Shown here: positions 34,150-47,177 of the stretch, piece by piece
Layout of the letters: every line of letters begins with the position of its first letter
Position numbering within the stretch: position 1 is the stretch's first letter
Source of the DNA: Dactylis glomerata
Lineage: Eukaryota > Streptophyta > Magnoliopsida > Poales > Poaceae
Length of the DNA: 64,000 nt
Direction of reading: 5' to 3'
NCBI GenBank assembly: GCA_007115705.1
Contig: QXEO01000339.1
Span: 2,498,191 to 2,562,190, forward strand
The notes under the pieces: model-generated
What the model was told of the DNA's origin: nothing
What the model saw: only the letters and a program-made list of their open reading frames with translations
The model's database searches: none
Position numbers and translations under genes: made by a program

Positions 34150-35279
34150 ACAGGATATATTTTCTTATCATCTATATAAGCATATTTAAGATTATCAGGC
34201 AAAGGCTTTAATTCAAACACAGGATCTTCCTTAGGCGGCAAAGTGGTACCAAGATCCTCCACAGGTAGATTATGCTTGATTAATGGTGGTTGACAAAGAA
34301 GAATATCGTCAATCTCATCTCTTTCCTTACTGAAAACATCACTTTCGTGATCTTCCATGAATTGCTGCAAGGCATTATTAGGAGCAAGAGCAATAGAAGC
34401 AAGCTGTTCAACTCGAAAATTTTCATTAGGCGTGTCATTTTCATAAGAAGTCTTAGCAAACTTGGAAAAATTAAACTCATAAGACTCTCCATTGAACTTA
34501 GTAAAAATTTACTCCTTCTTACAATCTATCACGGCACCACAGGTGTTCAAAAACGGTCTACCAAAAATAATAGGACAAGTTTTACTAGCCTCCTTACCAA
34601 ATACTAGAAAATCAGTAGGGTATTTAGTCTTACCGCAAAGAACTTCCACATCTCGAACAATACCAAGAGGCCAAACAGTCTCTCTGTTAGCAAGCTGAAC
34701 AAACACATCAATATCTTCAAGTTCACAAGCGCCAATCTCGTGCATGATTTCTTTGTAAAGCTCCAAGGGAATAGCACTTGCACTAGCACCAATATCACAT
34801 AAACCATAATAGCAATGATCTCCAATCCTGACAGAAATAACAGGAACACTTGTTTTCCTATGCTTTTTAGGATGTGAGAGAATGTTAGAAGCATCTTCAC
34901 AAAAAAGAATATATTCATCCCCTACATCTTTAGTAACAAGATCCTTCAATATAGCTACAGGAGACTTAATAGTAATTTGCTCATCAGGTTCTGCAGCTTT
35001 CTTAGTACTTTTATTAGACACACTTACCAAAGTAGAATACTTCTTTACCTTAGCAGGAAAAGGTGTCTTCTCAAAATAAGGCTCAGGCACAATGCTATCA
35101 ACAGTACAAACTTCAGTAGCTGCAGCAGGTATATGACTAATAGAGTCTTTATAAGGCGCATGATATTTGTTCCAATCTTTCTTTGGAACATCAAGATAAG
35201 AGGCAAAGGCCTTAAGACAATTAGCAAGTATTTGAGAATCAAGACCATAAGCAGTGCTGACACTATGAAAGTCATCGCT
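34150..35279 (-). pseudogene. A1 protease region
   Basis: Minus strand, same frame as gag upstream and RT downstream. It holds PVISVRIGDHCYYGLCDIGASASAIP with the D-I-G-A active-site form of Athila proteases, and CPIIFGRPFLNT, the usual C-terminal G-R-P-F-L motif. A TAA at 34509-34511 follows VIDCKKE. The frame then continues through an acidic linker (FMEDHESDVFSKERDEIDDI) to the L1 junction at 34145. With the gag stop at 35280-35282 the polyprotein is broken twice here. Confidence 0.88.
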
Positions 35280-35990
35280 TCACATAAAAGATTTAATGCA
35301 TTCATAATCATAGTTTATACCTGACTTCCTACCTTTGTCGTTTTCCCATCCTTCAGCATTCTCTTGTATACGGTCAAGAAGTTTCCACTTAGCATCTTCT
35401 TTCATATGAGTAAATGATCCAAAGCAAGAAGCATCCAAATAATCCTTATCAAGAAGAGTAAGCCGCGCATAAAAATTATCAATAACAATATTATTGGGGA
35501 ACTCATGAATGGGGCATTTGAGCATTAGTAACTTCAATCTCCCCCACGCTTGGGCAATACTCTCTCCATCATGAGGCCAAAAATTATATATCCGGTTACG
35601 ATCTTTATGAATTTCACCTAGAGGATAAAACTTGGAATAAAAGAGAGGTACAATATCCTCCCATGCCATAGATGGACCAACTTGGAGTAGTCGATACCAC
35701 TCTTCAGCTCTGCCTTTCAATGATAAAGAGAATAATTTCTTCTTGACCTGGCTTGGTGAAATACCTACACATCTAAACAACTCGCATAATTCATGTATAA
35801 ATAATAAGTGATCACCCGGATGGACAGTTCCATCCCCTGAATAGCAGTTATCCATAATACGCCCAACAATTTTCATAGGTATTTTAAAAGGATCAATTTC
35901 AGCAGGCGGTGGCGGTGGTAGTTCATCCACATGTGCAGCAGTAGTAGTAGATGTGTTTCCAAATAGGAAACCAAATGGAGAGTTCTCCAT
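35280..35990 (-). CDS. A1 gag N-terminal part
   Basis: 236 codons on the minus strand from ATG 35990 (MENSPFGFLFGN) to TGA at 35280-35282. The core reads FSLSLKGRAEEWYRLLQVGP, FYSKFYPLGEIHKDRNRIYN and ESIAQAWGRLKLLMLKCP, the retrotransposon gag pattern of Athila elements (LxGxAxxWY, F..KFFP). Gag forms the particle that packages element RNA. No zinc knuckle is present. The stop directly after KSFM probably shortens a once continuous gag-PR frame, because the same frame stays open beyond it. The ATG lies about 80 nt after the PBS. Confidence 0.85.
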   Translation of the reverse strand: MENSPFGFLFGNTSTTTAAHVDELPPPPPAEIDPFKIPMKIVGRIMDNCYSGDGTVHPGDHLLFIHELCELFRCVGISPSQVKKKLFSLSLKGRAEEWYRLLQVGPSMAWEDIVPLFYSKFYPLGEIHKDRNRIYNFWPHDGESIAQAWGRLKLLMLKCPIHEFPNNIVIDNFYARLTLLDKDYLDASCFGSFTHMKEDAKWKLLDRIQENAEGWENDKGRKSGINYDYECIKSFM

Positions 35991-36070
35991 AGCAGAGTAA
36001 AATAAAAATAAAAACAGTACTCACAGCGACGGTTACCTTTACCAATTCCACTCTTCAATAGCGCTACACT

Positions 36071-36087
36071 CCTCGGCAACGGCGCCA
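36071..36087 (-). other. A1 primer-binding site (Asp-tRNA type)
   Basis: Minus-strand TGGCGCCGTTGCCGAGG, 11 nt inside the LTR end, the pattern typical of Athila elements (complementary to Asp-tRNA). Confidence 0.85.
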
Positions 36088-37418
36088 GAAAATAGTCTTG
36101 ATGACCCACAAGTATAGGGGGTGTATCGTAGTACTTTCGATAAATAAGAGTGTCAAATCCAATGAGGAGCAGAAGGTGTTGATGAGCGGTTTTGATCAAG
36201 GAATCACTGTAAATACTAGCAAACAGGTTTTCAGGGGTATTTGGTAATACGAGTAAATAAAGTGCGAGTAAATAAAAGACAGTAGTAACAATTGCAGCAA
36301 GTGGCCCAATCCTTTCTTCAGCAAAGGACAAGCTGGTTGTGTACTTATAATAACTAAACGTTCTCGAGGACACACGGGAGTTTCTGTCAAGAGCTTTCGC
36401 TTCATAAAGCCAATAGTCTTTATTGGTTTGATAGGTGTTATGGGGGTGAACCTGTGCTAGCGCACTACCCTTACTAGGATGAATACACACTTGTGATTAT
36501 ACCCCTTGCAAGCATCTGCAAATACAAGAAAGTAATTAAGATAAATCTAACCACAGCCTTAAACTCTAAGATCCTACGCTCCCTGGTGCAATGGTTTTCC
36601 AACGGAGGTTTAGGTTTCTGTCACTCCAGCAACCCCACAATCGGTAGCCAAATACACAATGCATCTCACTAGGCTCATAAATGGTGAAGTATCATGTAGT
36701 CGACATTCACATGACACCACTAGTGAAATAGCACCACAACAATATCAAACCATTAAATATTTCTCAACAATAATTCACTACTAACATCTTGACTTCTCCC
36801 ATGTCCTCAAGAACTAAATGAACTACTCACAAGACATCATATGGATCATGATCAGAGGTGAAATAACGGTAAATAACAATCTGAACATAAACCTTAATTC
36901 AACGGTTCCACTCAAAAGCATCAACTACAAGAGTAATCAACACCGGGAAAGTTTCCCCTATGAATATAACAAGATCCAACTCAAGATGTTACAGCGGGAT
37001 GGCGTGGTGATGGTGGAGACGAAGGTGCTGGTGATGGGGATGATGATGATGATCCCGATGAAGTCCGGTGCGATGGTGATGACGATGGCGACGATCTCCC
37101 CTCTTCGGGAAGGAATTTCCCCGGCAGATTTCTGCCTGCCGGAGAGCTTTTCTCTCTCTGGTGTTTTCCACCCCGCAGAGGCGGCGGTGTCTAACTCTGA
37201 GCCTCCTCCTGACTTAGGTTTTCGGGGACGATGAAGTACGCGTAGGGGCGAGACCAGAAGTGGGCCAGGGCGGCCTCACACAAGGCTGGCGCGGCCAGGG
37301 GGCAGGCCGCGCCACCCTGGCGTGAGAGCCCCTCCTGGCTCCTCTCGACTCCTCCTCCTGGCATCCTGAGTCTTCTGGGAAAATATAATTTCCTGGTATT
37401 TTTCTAAAATTTTCCTGA

Positions 37419-38342
37419 TGATAGGGCAAAGGTGTCCGATCTTTGGATGAGATCTTGATATGTCGATTTGGTGGGTGGAGTTCGTGCTTGATGATCCGAC
37501 TACACGTGCGAAGCTCGTGTGCCAATGCAATCGCTAGGACAATCTCTGAGAGTTACTGATCTTGCGGATGCACGATCAGCCTGACCAGCAAGGGTCTTAA
37601 TTCCTACCTGAAATCGAGAAGAAGTAAGAACTAATACTGCAATCAAGATATTGCGGATGAAAGATGTATGCTTTATTCAAAAGGTGGGATTCCGAATAGG
37701 CGGTCTTCTTCTGGGCGATTGGCCTCAAAAGTCGAGCTCGTAGTTGCAGCAATGGCTAACTTTAGTCTAATCAAAATCCGAGTTCTAATGACGGCTACGG
37801 GGGGTATTTGAGGAGGAAAAGGTAGGGGTGCGACCAGCCATGGGTATGGTGGTCGAACGGAACCCTAACAGGCCTTTTCTCCTTAAATTCGGATCCTAAA
37901 AGTGGCTGTCTTATTTGCTGCGAAAATTACATGGGCCTGGCCCAAAACTAAAAGTGACGCAGCACCATATCTATCTAAGGACGAATTTATGAAGTAGTTC
38001 TTTGTATATTTCGTCCAAGTCTTCATCCTTCATTACGGTGGCTTCAAAGTTCTAAAATCTCCACTCGTGGCATCTTCTTCAATCCTCAAACGCTTGCTGC
38101 CATCTCCATGCATGATCATGCTCCAATGCTTGTCCCTCTCATCCATTCTAGGTCCATCATTCCTAAGAGTAACAAACATATCTGATTTAGGTAGCATCAT
38201 ATTCTCATGTATGCGAGAAAGAGTTCCAAGAAACGAAAGTACCTGATAGTTAAGTTGCTTGGCACGAGCTCGAGTGATGGGTCCTTGTATGTGTTCCGCT
38301 GTAGGTGCAGCGGTTGTATCAATAGATGGGATGTCCTCATCA
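37419..38342 (-). repeat. C1 3' LTR (minus strand)
   Basis: 924 bp. Its first 310 bp in element direction encode the C-terminal 103 residues of pol, ending at the stop at 38033-38035. Confidence 0.93.
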
Positions 38343-41300
38343 TGCTCCCCTTCTTGAATTGAAGTCGTCCTCGATGCAACCTCATCTTCTTCACCGAAGT
38401 AAGGCTTTAAATCTGCAATGTTAAATGTAGGACTTACCGTACCAAAATCTGCAGGAAGCTCAAGTTTATATGCATTATCATTGATTTTCTCTATCACCTT
38501 AAAAGGACCATCAGCATGTGGCATTAACTTAGACTTGCGCAAATCAGGAAAACGATCTTTGCGCAAATGCAACCAAACAAGATCACCAACCTCAAACACA
38601 ACATGCTTTCGTCCTCTATCCCCAGCAACTTTATACTTAACATTCATGCGTTCTATGTTGTCTTTAGTAGTTGCATGCAATTTTAAAATCAAATCAGCAC
38701 GTTGTGTAGCATCGAAATTATTTTGCACTGAAGATGGTAAAGGCAACAAATCAATAGGTGCACGTGGAACAAAACCATAGACAATCTGAAAAGGGCTCAT
38801 CTTTGTGGTAGAATGCAGCGAACGATTATAAGCAAATTCAATATGAGGCAAACACTCTTCCCATAATTTTAAGTTCTTCTTTAAAACAGCCTGCAATATG
38901 ATAGATAAAGTTCTATTAACTACTTCAGTTTGTCCATCAGTTTGGGGATGACATGTAGTACTAAACAGCAATTTAGTCCCCAACTTAGCCCATAAACATC
39001 TCCAAAAGTGGCTAAGAAATTTAGTATCACGGTCAGAAACAATAGTATTTGGCACACCATGCAAACGAACGATATCACGAAAAAACAAATCAGCAATGTG
39101 CGTAGCATCATCGGTCTTGTGACAAGGAATAAAGTGTGCCATCTTAGAAAACCGATCCACAACAACAAAAATACTATCCCTCCCCTTCTATGTACGAGGT
39201 AATCCCAAAACAAAGTCCATCGAAATATCCTCCCAAGGAACACTAGGAATAGGAAGAGGCATATATAAACCATGTGGATTAAGGCGAGACTTAGCTTTTT
39301 GACAAGTAGTGCAGCGTGCCACGAATCTCTCAACATCTCGCCGCATGCGTGGCCAAAAGAAGTGTGCAGCAAGAACATCCTCCATCTTCTTGACACCAAA
39401 GTGTCCCATTAATCCTCCTCCATGCGCCTCCTGTAACAACAAAAGATGAACGGAACCATCTGGGATGCATAGTTTGTTAGCACGGAACACAAATCCATCA
39501 TTAAGGATGAATTTGTTCCATGTTCTACCATCTTTACAATTCTGCAACACATCTTTAAATTCAGCATCATGCAAGTATTGTTCCTTGATAGTTTCCAACC
39601 CAAAATTTTTGAAGTCAAGCTGAGATAACATAGTATAACGGCGCGACAAAGCATCAGCAATAATATTATCTTTACCCTTTTTGTGTTTGATAACATAAGG
39701 AAAAGATTCAATAAATTCAACCCACTTTGCATGGCGACGATTCAGTTTTGCTTGACTACGAATATGCTTCAAAGATTCATGATCAGAATGTATAACAAAT
39801 TCTTTAGGCCATAAATAATGTTGCCAAGTTTCTAATGTCCGAACCAGCGCATATAATTCTTTATCATAAGTAGAATAGTTCAGACTAGGCCCACTCAATT
39901 TTTCACTAAAATATGCTACAGGTTTGCCCTCTTGTAATAATACACCTCCCAAACCAATTCCACTAGCATCACATTCAAGTTCAAATGCCTTATTAAAATC
40001 AGGAAGTTGGAGTAATGGAGCATGTGTTAACTTATCTTTCAGTATCATGAAGGCCTCTTGTTGTGCATCACCCCAAACAAAGGGCACATCCTTCTTTGTG
40101 AGCTCATTCAATGGCGCAGCAATAGAACCAAAATCTTTGACAAAGCGCCTATAAAACCCAGCGAGACCAAGAAAACTTCTCACTTGTGTGACCGTCTTGG
40201 GCTGCGGCCAATTCTCAATAGCTTCAATCTTGGCTGGATCAACTTCAATTCCCTGTTCTATAACAACATAACCAAGAAAAGCAACTATGTTTGTGCAAAA
40301 GGTGCACTTCTCAAGATTACCATACAGACGTGCATCACGTAAAGCATTGAAAACATCACGTAAATGATCCAAATGGTCCTCTAAAGATTTGCTATATATG
40401 AGAATGTCATCAAAATATACCACCACAAAACGGCCAATAAAAGCACGTAAAACTTCGTTCATCAGTCTCATAAAGGTACTAGGTGCATTAGTTAAACCAA
40501 ACGGCATCACTAACCACTCATATAAACCGAACTTAGTTTTAAAAGCTGTTTTCCATTCATCTCCTAATTGCATACGAATTTGGTGGTAACCACTACGCAA
40601 ATCAACTTTAGAGAACATAATAGAACCACTCAACTCATCCAGCATGTCATCCAAACGAGGTATAGGGTGACGATATCGAATGGTAATATTATTAATAGCT
40701 CGACAATCAGTACACATGCGCGAAGAACCATCTTTCTTAGGTACTAAAATAATAGGAACAGCGCATGGACTAAGAGACTCACGAATATAACCTTTGTCCA
40801 ATAAACTCTGGATTTGTTGTTGGATCTCTTTTGTTTCTTCAGGATTGGTGCGATATGGCGCACGGTTGGGCAGCGAGGCTCCTGGAATCAAATCAATTTG
40901 GTGTTCTATCCCACGAATAGGTGGAAGTCCAGGTGGAACATCTTGTGGAAAAACGTCCATGTATTCCTGCAAAAGGTTAGCAACCGCAGGTGGCAAAGAA
41001 GGAGGCATATCCTCAAATGAAAACAAAACTTCTTTGCAAACAATGGCATAACATGGAGTAATATTGACATCAATTTCAGCAAGATCAGATTTGCTAGCAA
41101 GTAAACAAGGATTCTTCAAACGAATTTCAGTAGCATGGTTAGAATCAGATTTAGAAGAATGCTTAGGGGGTACAAAATCTGCAGCAACAATCTGATTCTC
41201 ACTCTTATGTTTGTCATCGTTTTTTAATCTACTAGCTCTAGCAAGATCATCTTTCAAAATTTGTTCCGGTGTCATGGGTTTAAGTCCAATTTTCTTGCCA

Positions 41301-43144
41301 GCATGTGTAAGAGAATACTGATTAGTTTTACCATTATGTACAGATTCTCTATCAAATTGCCATGGTCTACCAAGTAACAAAGAACAAGCTTGCATAGGTA
41401 CAACATCACAATCAACAAAATCTGAATAAGTACCAATAGTAAAATGCACGCGTGCAGTTCTTGTTACCTTGAGCTTACGGGAGCTCTCAAACCATTGAAT
41501 GTAATAGGGATGAGGTCGTTGTCGTGTGGGTAGAGCAAGCTTCTCCACCATGTCAATACTAGCCAGATTGTTACAACTCCCTCCATCAATGATGATCCGG
41601 ATAGCTCTCTCCTTAACAACGCCTCTTGTTTGAAACAAATTGTGGCATTGATCATGCTCGGCTTTGCTCAATTGCACACTCAAGACATGTTGTGCAACTA
41701 AACTCTTGTATTGATCAGCAGTCTCAGCTGCCATTACCTCCATCTCCTTGTCAGAATCTGAATTGGCACCATCACGTGCAGCAATAAGTGCCAATGTATC
41801 ATCATCAAAATCACTCGCATAGTCATATTCGCCATCTTCTAGCACCACCATCACACGTTTGGTTTGGCATTCTTTTTCGATGTGACCAAACCCAAAACAT
41901 TTGCGACATTGAATGTCGCGAGTCTTCCCCGTGGAGGCCATGGAAGAAGAACTCCATGTCGGACCAGCAGATGGTGATGGAGCAGGAGCAGGTGGCGTTC
42001 TTGACGTCGGCGTGGTATACCTGGAGGTGGAAGGACCTGGTGCATCCCCACGAGAAGGTGGAGCTGATTGGTGCGCAGACCATGAAGGAGTACGACCTGC
42101 AGAATTATTAGCTCTTCTCCATGATGGTTGACGATCCTGCACTTCAAGTTCAGCTTTGCAAGCAAGGTGAAATAAACGAGTAATAGTGTTGTACTCCTTG
42201 TAGTCTAAAATATGCTGAATCTCCTTATTTAACCCACCAAAGAAACATGCAAGCATAGCTTCATTATCCTCTACAATACCACAACGAATCATGCCTGTTT
42301 GTAACTCTTGATAATACTCTTGTACATAATTCTTGCCTTGTTCTAAACGAGTTAATTTTTTAAGCAAGTCCCGTTGATAATGTGGAGGTACAAAACGAGT
42401 ACGCATGGCATGTTTTAGACCAAGTCAAGTAGCAGGAATATTAGCATGATTGACTCGACAATGTTCAGACCACCAGATAGAAGCAAAATCTGTAAATTCA
42501 CATGTAGCAGCACTAACACGCAAATGCTCAGGGTAGCGTAAACAAGCAAAACGTTGCTCTACTTCTAACTCCCAAGTGAGATATGCATCAGGATTATATC
42601 TACCCTCAAATGGCGGAATATTTAATTTCAGCTTGGCCACATGTTCATCATCACGTACCGGACACGGAGGTGGACGAGCGTTGCGGTTGTATTGCCGTGG
42701 ACGGCCAGGTGCAGGTTGTTGGACCTCATCCTCGTCGAGCTCGTTTTCATCTTCGAACTCGTTTGCCCCCTCGTCAGCATCATATCCATCCTGGGTGGCT
42801 GCCTCCGTAGCGGCCGTAGCAGCTGCCGCGGCTGCAACGGTACCCGCAGATGGCGGTATGAGAGGAACGCGGCGAGCACGTGGTACAGGGATGCCCGGCT
42901 GTGGCAGTGGTGGTAAACGGGCCAGGACTTCCTGGAACCGGGTGTCGAGCTTGGTGTTGAAGGATGCCTCAAGACCAGCAATCTTGTCCATCGCATCAGA
43001 AAGCTTGGAATCAACATCACCCAAGCGTGTGTCCACATCTTGTGCACGCCCCACCAACAGCCGAGTGAAGTGGGCATGCAACTCTGCATTAGTCATCTTC
43101 TCCGGATCAACATCATCCTTCGTGGTTCCTGTCATGGTTAGCAT
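38033..43144 (-). pseudogene. C1 gag-pol polyprotein, single frame with two stops
   Basis: One minus-strand frame from ATG 43144 to the stop at 38033, broken only by TGA at 42425-42427 (gag, after HANIPAT) and TAG at 39188-39190 (integrase, after VLGLPRT). Order: gag (IPPFEGRYNPDAYLTWELEV; RFVPPHYQRDLLKKL), CCHC knuckle CRKCFGFGHIEKEC, protease IIIDGGSCNNLAS and LLGRPWQFDR, RT with KVDLRSGYHQIRMQ and VVYFDDILIYSK, RNase H ELECDASGIGLGGVL, integrase zinc site (HFGVKKMEDV...CTTCQKAK), Asp in ISMDFVLGLP, IVSDRDTKF and TDGQTEVVNRTLS. The C-terminus holds GPITRARAKQLNYQVLSFLG, similar to the region that carries the CR motif in CRM integrases. The last 103 residues lie in the LTR. Two point changes separate it from an open frame, so recent loss is likely. 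Confidence 0.92.
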
Positions 43145-44236
43145 AGAAGCAAGCACAAATATATATATACCTACGCACTACGGAATATGGTGGAATCACG
43201 CATAATCCGTCAAGCGGTATACAAAGCTCTTACAAGTTCTTACCAAACAGGAGGAAGGTGATATGCAACCAGCAAAAAGCAGCGACTCCCAAGATTGCAC
43301 AAAGCGATTACCAGGTGTCGATACAAAGCACGTGCAGAAATATGTGGAGCTGTAGGAAGGCTTATATGGTAGCAAAACAGCAAATGTCAAAACAGCAATG
43401 CAACGTTGAAAGAATGCTCAACCACTATACTGTGCTGGTCCTAGGCTATACCGTGCTAGAGACGCGAGCCGAGAACACTAAGAAAGTCACGGCGTGGCAC
43501 AATAAACAGAAAGAAACAGCTCCAAAGCAAGATATAAGTGAAGATCTGCAGGAATTTTCGGGTCCGAAACTTCAGAGGGCAAAAACTCGGCCTTCCCGGC
43601 CTTTTTTTGGAGTTCTGAGTGTCGCAGAACCACAAAGTGGTTGTGGTTACATAGATCTTTTCGTGCTGAGCATTTTGAGTGGTCGCACGTCGAAAACGGA
43701 GTTCGTATGCAAAAGTTATGGCCAGTTGAAATTTGCTGTCGAAAACCGTCAAAAACTTACGAAACTGTCCAATTCGGACTGGACTAGTGCACGGATGCGG
43801 ATTTGATTTTTTTTTTTTTTTGCTCTTCTTCTTCCTCTTGACTGGCAACCGAAACCTAACTCACGGACTCTGAAAAAGGCACGGATGAAATTGGGAGGAA
43901 CGAACAAAAACTTATATAAAGGCGGTGGCGGAAGTATATGGCGTGGTGGCGGAAGGATATGGTGGAGCAGTGGTGCAAGCGTGCGGCGGCGGCGGGACTA
44001 TGGTGATTCGAACTCGAAACTCTAAAGAAACAGACACTAAGACCAGCAACTTGACACGCGGATGCAGACACAAATTCAACGATGCAAATTGAAAAGACAA
44101 TGCAAAGGCTCGGATGGTTTATAGGACGAGATGATCTAAACCCTAACTGTATTTTTGGCTTTTTCGTGGTTTATAGGTATGAACACAGATGCAATCTAAA
44201 CTACGAAAACAGTAAATCTCACCGAGCAACCTGAAA
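43145..44236 (-). other. C1 leader
   Basis: About 1.1 kb between PBS and the gag ATG, with no recognised coding frame. It contains a run of about 18 T on the plus strand near 43805-43822. Confidence 0.6.
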
Positions 44237-44246
44237 TCTGATACCA
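44237..44246 (-). other. C1 primer-binding site
   Basis: Minus-strand TGGTATCAGA two bases from the 5' LTR, initiator Met-tRNA type. Confidence 0.85.
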
Positions 44247-44248
44247 GT

Positions 44249-45173
44249 TGATAGGGCAAAGGTGTCCGATCTTTGGATGAGATCTTGATATGTCGATTTG
44301 GTGGGTGGAGTTCGTGCTTGACGATCCGACTACACGTGCGAAGCTCGTGCGCCAATGCAATCGCTAGGACAATCTTCGAGAGTTACTGATCTTGCGGATG
44401 CACGATCAGCCTGACCAGCGAGGGTCTTAATTCCTACCTGAAATCGAGAACAAGTAAGAACTAATACTGCAATCAAGATATTGCGGATGAAAGATGTATG
44501 CTTTATTCAAAAGGTGGGATTCCGAATAGGCGGTCTTCTTCTGGGCGATTGGCCTCAAAAGTCGAGCTCGTAGTTGCAGCAATGGCTAACTTTAGTCTAA
44601 TCAAAATCCGAGTTCTAATGACGGCTACGGGGGGTATTTGAGGAGGAAAAGGTAGGGGTGCGACCAGCCATGGGTATGGTGGTCGAACGGAACCCTAACA
44701 GGCCTTTTCTCCTCAAATTCGGACTCCTAAAAGTGGCTGTCTTATTTGCTGCGAAAATTACATGGGCCTGGCCCAAAAATAAAAGTGACGCAGCACCATA
44801 TCTATCTAAGGACGAATTTATGAAGTAGTTCTTTGTATATTTCGTCCAAGTCTTCATCCTTCATTACGGTGGCTTCAAAGTTCTGAAATCTCCACTCGTG
44901 GCATCTTCTTCAATCCTCAAACGCTTGCTGCCATCTCCATGCATGATCATGCTCCAATGCTTGTCCCTCTCATCCATGCTAGGTCCATCATTCCTAAGAG
45001 TAACAAACATATCTGATTTAGGTAGCATCATATTCTCATGTATGCGAGAAAGAGTTCCAAGAAACGAAAGTACCTGATAGTTAAGTTGCTTGCCACGAGC
45101 TCGAGTGATGGGTCCTTGTATGTGTTCCGCTGTAGGTGCAGCGGTTGTATCAATAGATGGGATGTCCTCATCA
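44249..45173 (-). repeat. C1 5' LTR (minus strand)
   Basis: 925 bp, one base longer than the 3' LTR (extra C near 44725). Confidence 0.93.
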
Positions 45174-45365
45174 CCTGATCTTCAAAATATGGTCCTTTGA
45201 TGGTCATTTTTCCAGCAGAATCCTGACTCCGGTAGCAACTCCTCTAAAGATCGTCAAACATGTGAAAACTAAGTAAATAACATAAGTATCAACTCTAAAT
45301 ATAAAATATATCAATGAATAACAGAAAATTATGATATAAAATAGTGATGCAAAATGGACGTATCA

Positions 45366-45668
45366 ACCCCCCCAAGCTTAGACCTCGCTTGTCCCCAAGC
45401 GAAAACTAAACTCGGTAAACATGACCACAGGTTTATGGAGTGAAGTGTCGATAATCAAAATACGGACAAGAAGCATAACATTCACCAAGGCACAAATTAT
45501 AATAGACAGCAACTTCCTTTTATAAGATATAGACTTGCAATGTGTAAAAGGGAATCACATGTAAAGATGCACAAGGTAAACTATAATTGGCAATGGCAAA
45601 CCTTAGTTCTTGGTCAAAGAGTGATGAACAAGCTATTCTTTCTTTTAAACGGAGCCTTTTAAAACAGA
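45366..45668 (-). repeat. A1 duplicated 3' interior, part 1
   Basis: Collinear with 12746-13033, including polypurine tract and hairpin (45385-45402). It ends at N3; part 2 is 49406-49813. Confidence 0.88.
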
Positions 45669-45673
45669 GCTAA

Positions 45674-46232
45674 TGATATGGGCACGAAGGAGGAGGTGAA
45701 GCCCAATTTCAGGACTCCACCAAGATGAGGGAAGCTCATTGCATATTGGCACGCCAGGACGACCTACGATATGAGATAATTTAGTCTAAGGTTGTGTCAG
45801 CAATTTATATACCTGCTTATGTTATTTCGTGTGTCAGGTCATGTTATGGGCCACTTAGGTTTATTTGTGTTTTGGGTTTGGGCCTGTCCAAGCCCAACAG
45901 TTTTCTGGCCATCTATATAAGGAGGCCAGCAGTTTAGGGTTTAGGGAGTTTAGTTGTTTAGTCAAAAACCATCGTGTGCTCCACCGTGTATCATCCCTCC
46001 GGGGAAACGGTGCTGCCGTGTTATCTAATAAAGATTGCTGCGAGGGTTCTTGTGTTCATCAAGAATTATCAGGCTCAGGTTTGAGGCGTGGTGATCTTCA
46101 TCACGTTGCTTGCTGGATTTGTTCCTCTTCTTCAGGTGACGTTCTTCGCGTTATTGGAAGATTTATATCCGGGTAGACTCGCTGTGAAAGATCGGGACAA
46201 AACTCCAAAGATCACCGGCATGATCCTTATCA
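45674..46232 (+). repeat. N3 5' LTR
   Basis: 559 bp with TATA (TATATAA, 45914-45920) and a telo-box-like pair TTTAGGGTTTAGGG at 45933-45946. Confidence 0.93.
45914..45946 (+). promoter_or_regulatory. N3 LTR TATA box and telo-box-like repeat
   Basis: TATATAA followed 13 bp later by two plant telomere units (TTTAGGG), the telo-box arrangement known near start sites of many plant promoters. The same arrangement is in the 3' LTR (49082-49114) and in N2. Confidence 0.55.
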
Positions 46233-46234
46233 TG

Positions 46235-46244
46235 TGGTATCAGA
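46235..46244 (+). other. N3 primer-binding site
   Basis: TGGTATCAGA two bases after the 5' LTR, initiator Met-tRNA type. Confidence 0.85.
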
Positions 46245-47177
46245 TTACTGGGTTTCTCACTGCGAGTATTTTCGGTTGATTGATCTGCGAATTGTTCCTC
46301 AGTTTTCAGATCAGATTCGTTGTGAATTGTTCTCCCCCTAGAAGTTCTCAGATTGACGAGTGCTGGTGGTTCAGGGTGCATAGTTGAATTCCGATTCAGC
46401 TTTGTTGTTTTGCAGGGCCGATTGTTTTCTCCGATTTTCTCCCAGGCTCAATCTAATCCGGAGCTGTTTGCAGATCCGATCGGGATGGAGTCCCAGCTCT
46501 TTACGTTTCCATCCCCATTCAGATCCGATCGTGGCCAGTTGAAAAAAAAAATCGCACGTGGAATCGCTCTCCTGTCGTGTTCCAGATCGACTGCAAGTCC
46601 ACGCAGCCCACTTTCCAATCGAGCAATCTCGTCGATCGAGCCAGAGAGTCCAAGCCACTGTTTGCCAGATCCGATCGGGGGAAAAGTATAAAAAAAAGAG
46701 CAGCGACCCGCGCCTGGGCACAGAGGCCGTCTGCCCTCGGGCGAGCGCTCGCCAGCGCCTGTCGCGGCTCCCGCTCGGTTGCCTGGCGCTCCCGCTCGGT
46801 TGCACTTGGGCCGGCCCATCTGGGCTCACGCGGTCAGGTGGCTCGATCACGGCTGCCTGGGATCGACCGTCCAGGGTCGCTAGACCCCAGACAAGCTCCG
46901 CCCTCAAGCGCGAGCGCCTGGGATCGATCCTTATCAGGAGCCCTCGTCCAGCGGCGCTACACCACGGAGGTTGTCTGCCCTCGGGCGCACCTGTATCTCT
47001 CGCTCTGTGTCCGCTTGTCTGCTGATTTCAGTCTGTATCTTGCTATAATTCAGTTACAAATTTTACGAGGAAAACAAGATCGTTTTAATCTCGAATTGGT
47101 GCATTCGTTCCGCAACTCCGTGCTCTTTTCCGCAAATTTCTCTGCCATGGTGTGCTTTGGTGCTGAGTTGTGCAGAT
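46245..47177 (+). other. N3 leader
   Basis: About 930 bp between PBS and the gag start. A GC-rich middle (46690-46990) gives long but opposing open frames that I do not believe. Confidence 0.6.

Larger units (their letters stand above)
37419..45173 (-). mobile_element. C1, complete CRM-lineage (centromeric-type) retrotransposon
   Basis: 7755 bp on the minus strand with LTRs 37419-38342 (924 bp) and 44249-45173 (925 bp) and TSD CCTGA (37414-37418, 45174-45178). The minus-strand LTR starts TGATGAGGACATCCC, like known CRM LTRs. The gag-pol frame extends into the 3' LTR, a known trait of CRM elements, and lacks a canonical chromodomain. By eye about 11 substitutions and one indel separate the LTRs. 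It is inserted in an A1 LTR; the uninterrupted site is seen at 12554-12558. Confidence 0.93.
36099..45365 (-). repeat. A1 second LTR, split by C1
   Basis: LTR parts 36099-37418 and 45179-45365 are collinear with 11258-12745; C1 (37419-45173) plus the duplicated CCTGA separates them. Unlike a terminal LTR, it is followed outward by A1 interior sequence (45366 onward) and not by a TSD. Confidence 0.9.

Noticed and set aside
45933..45946. Interstitial telomere sequence
   Set aside because: Only two TTTAGGG units, at a fixed place after the TATA box in several LTRs; a promoter element is more likely than a telomere relic.
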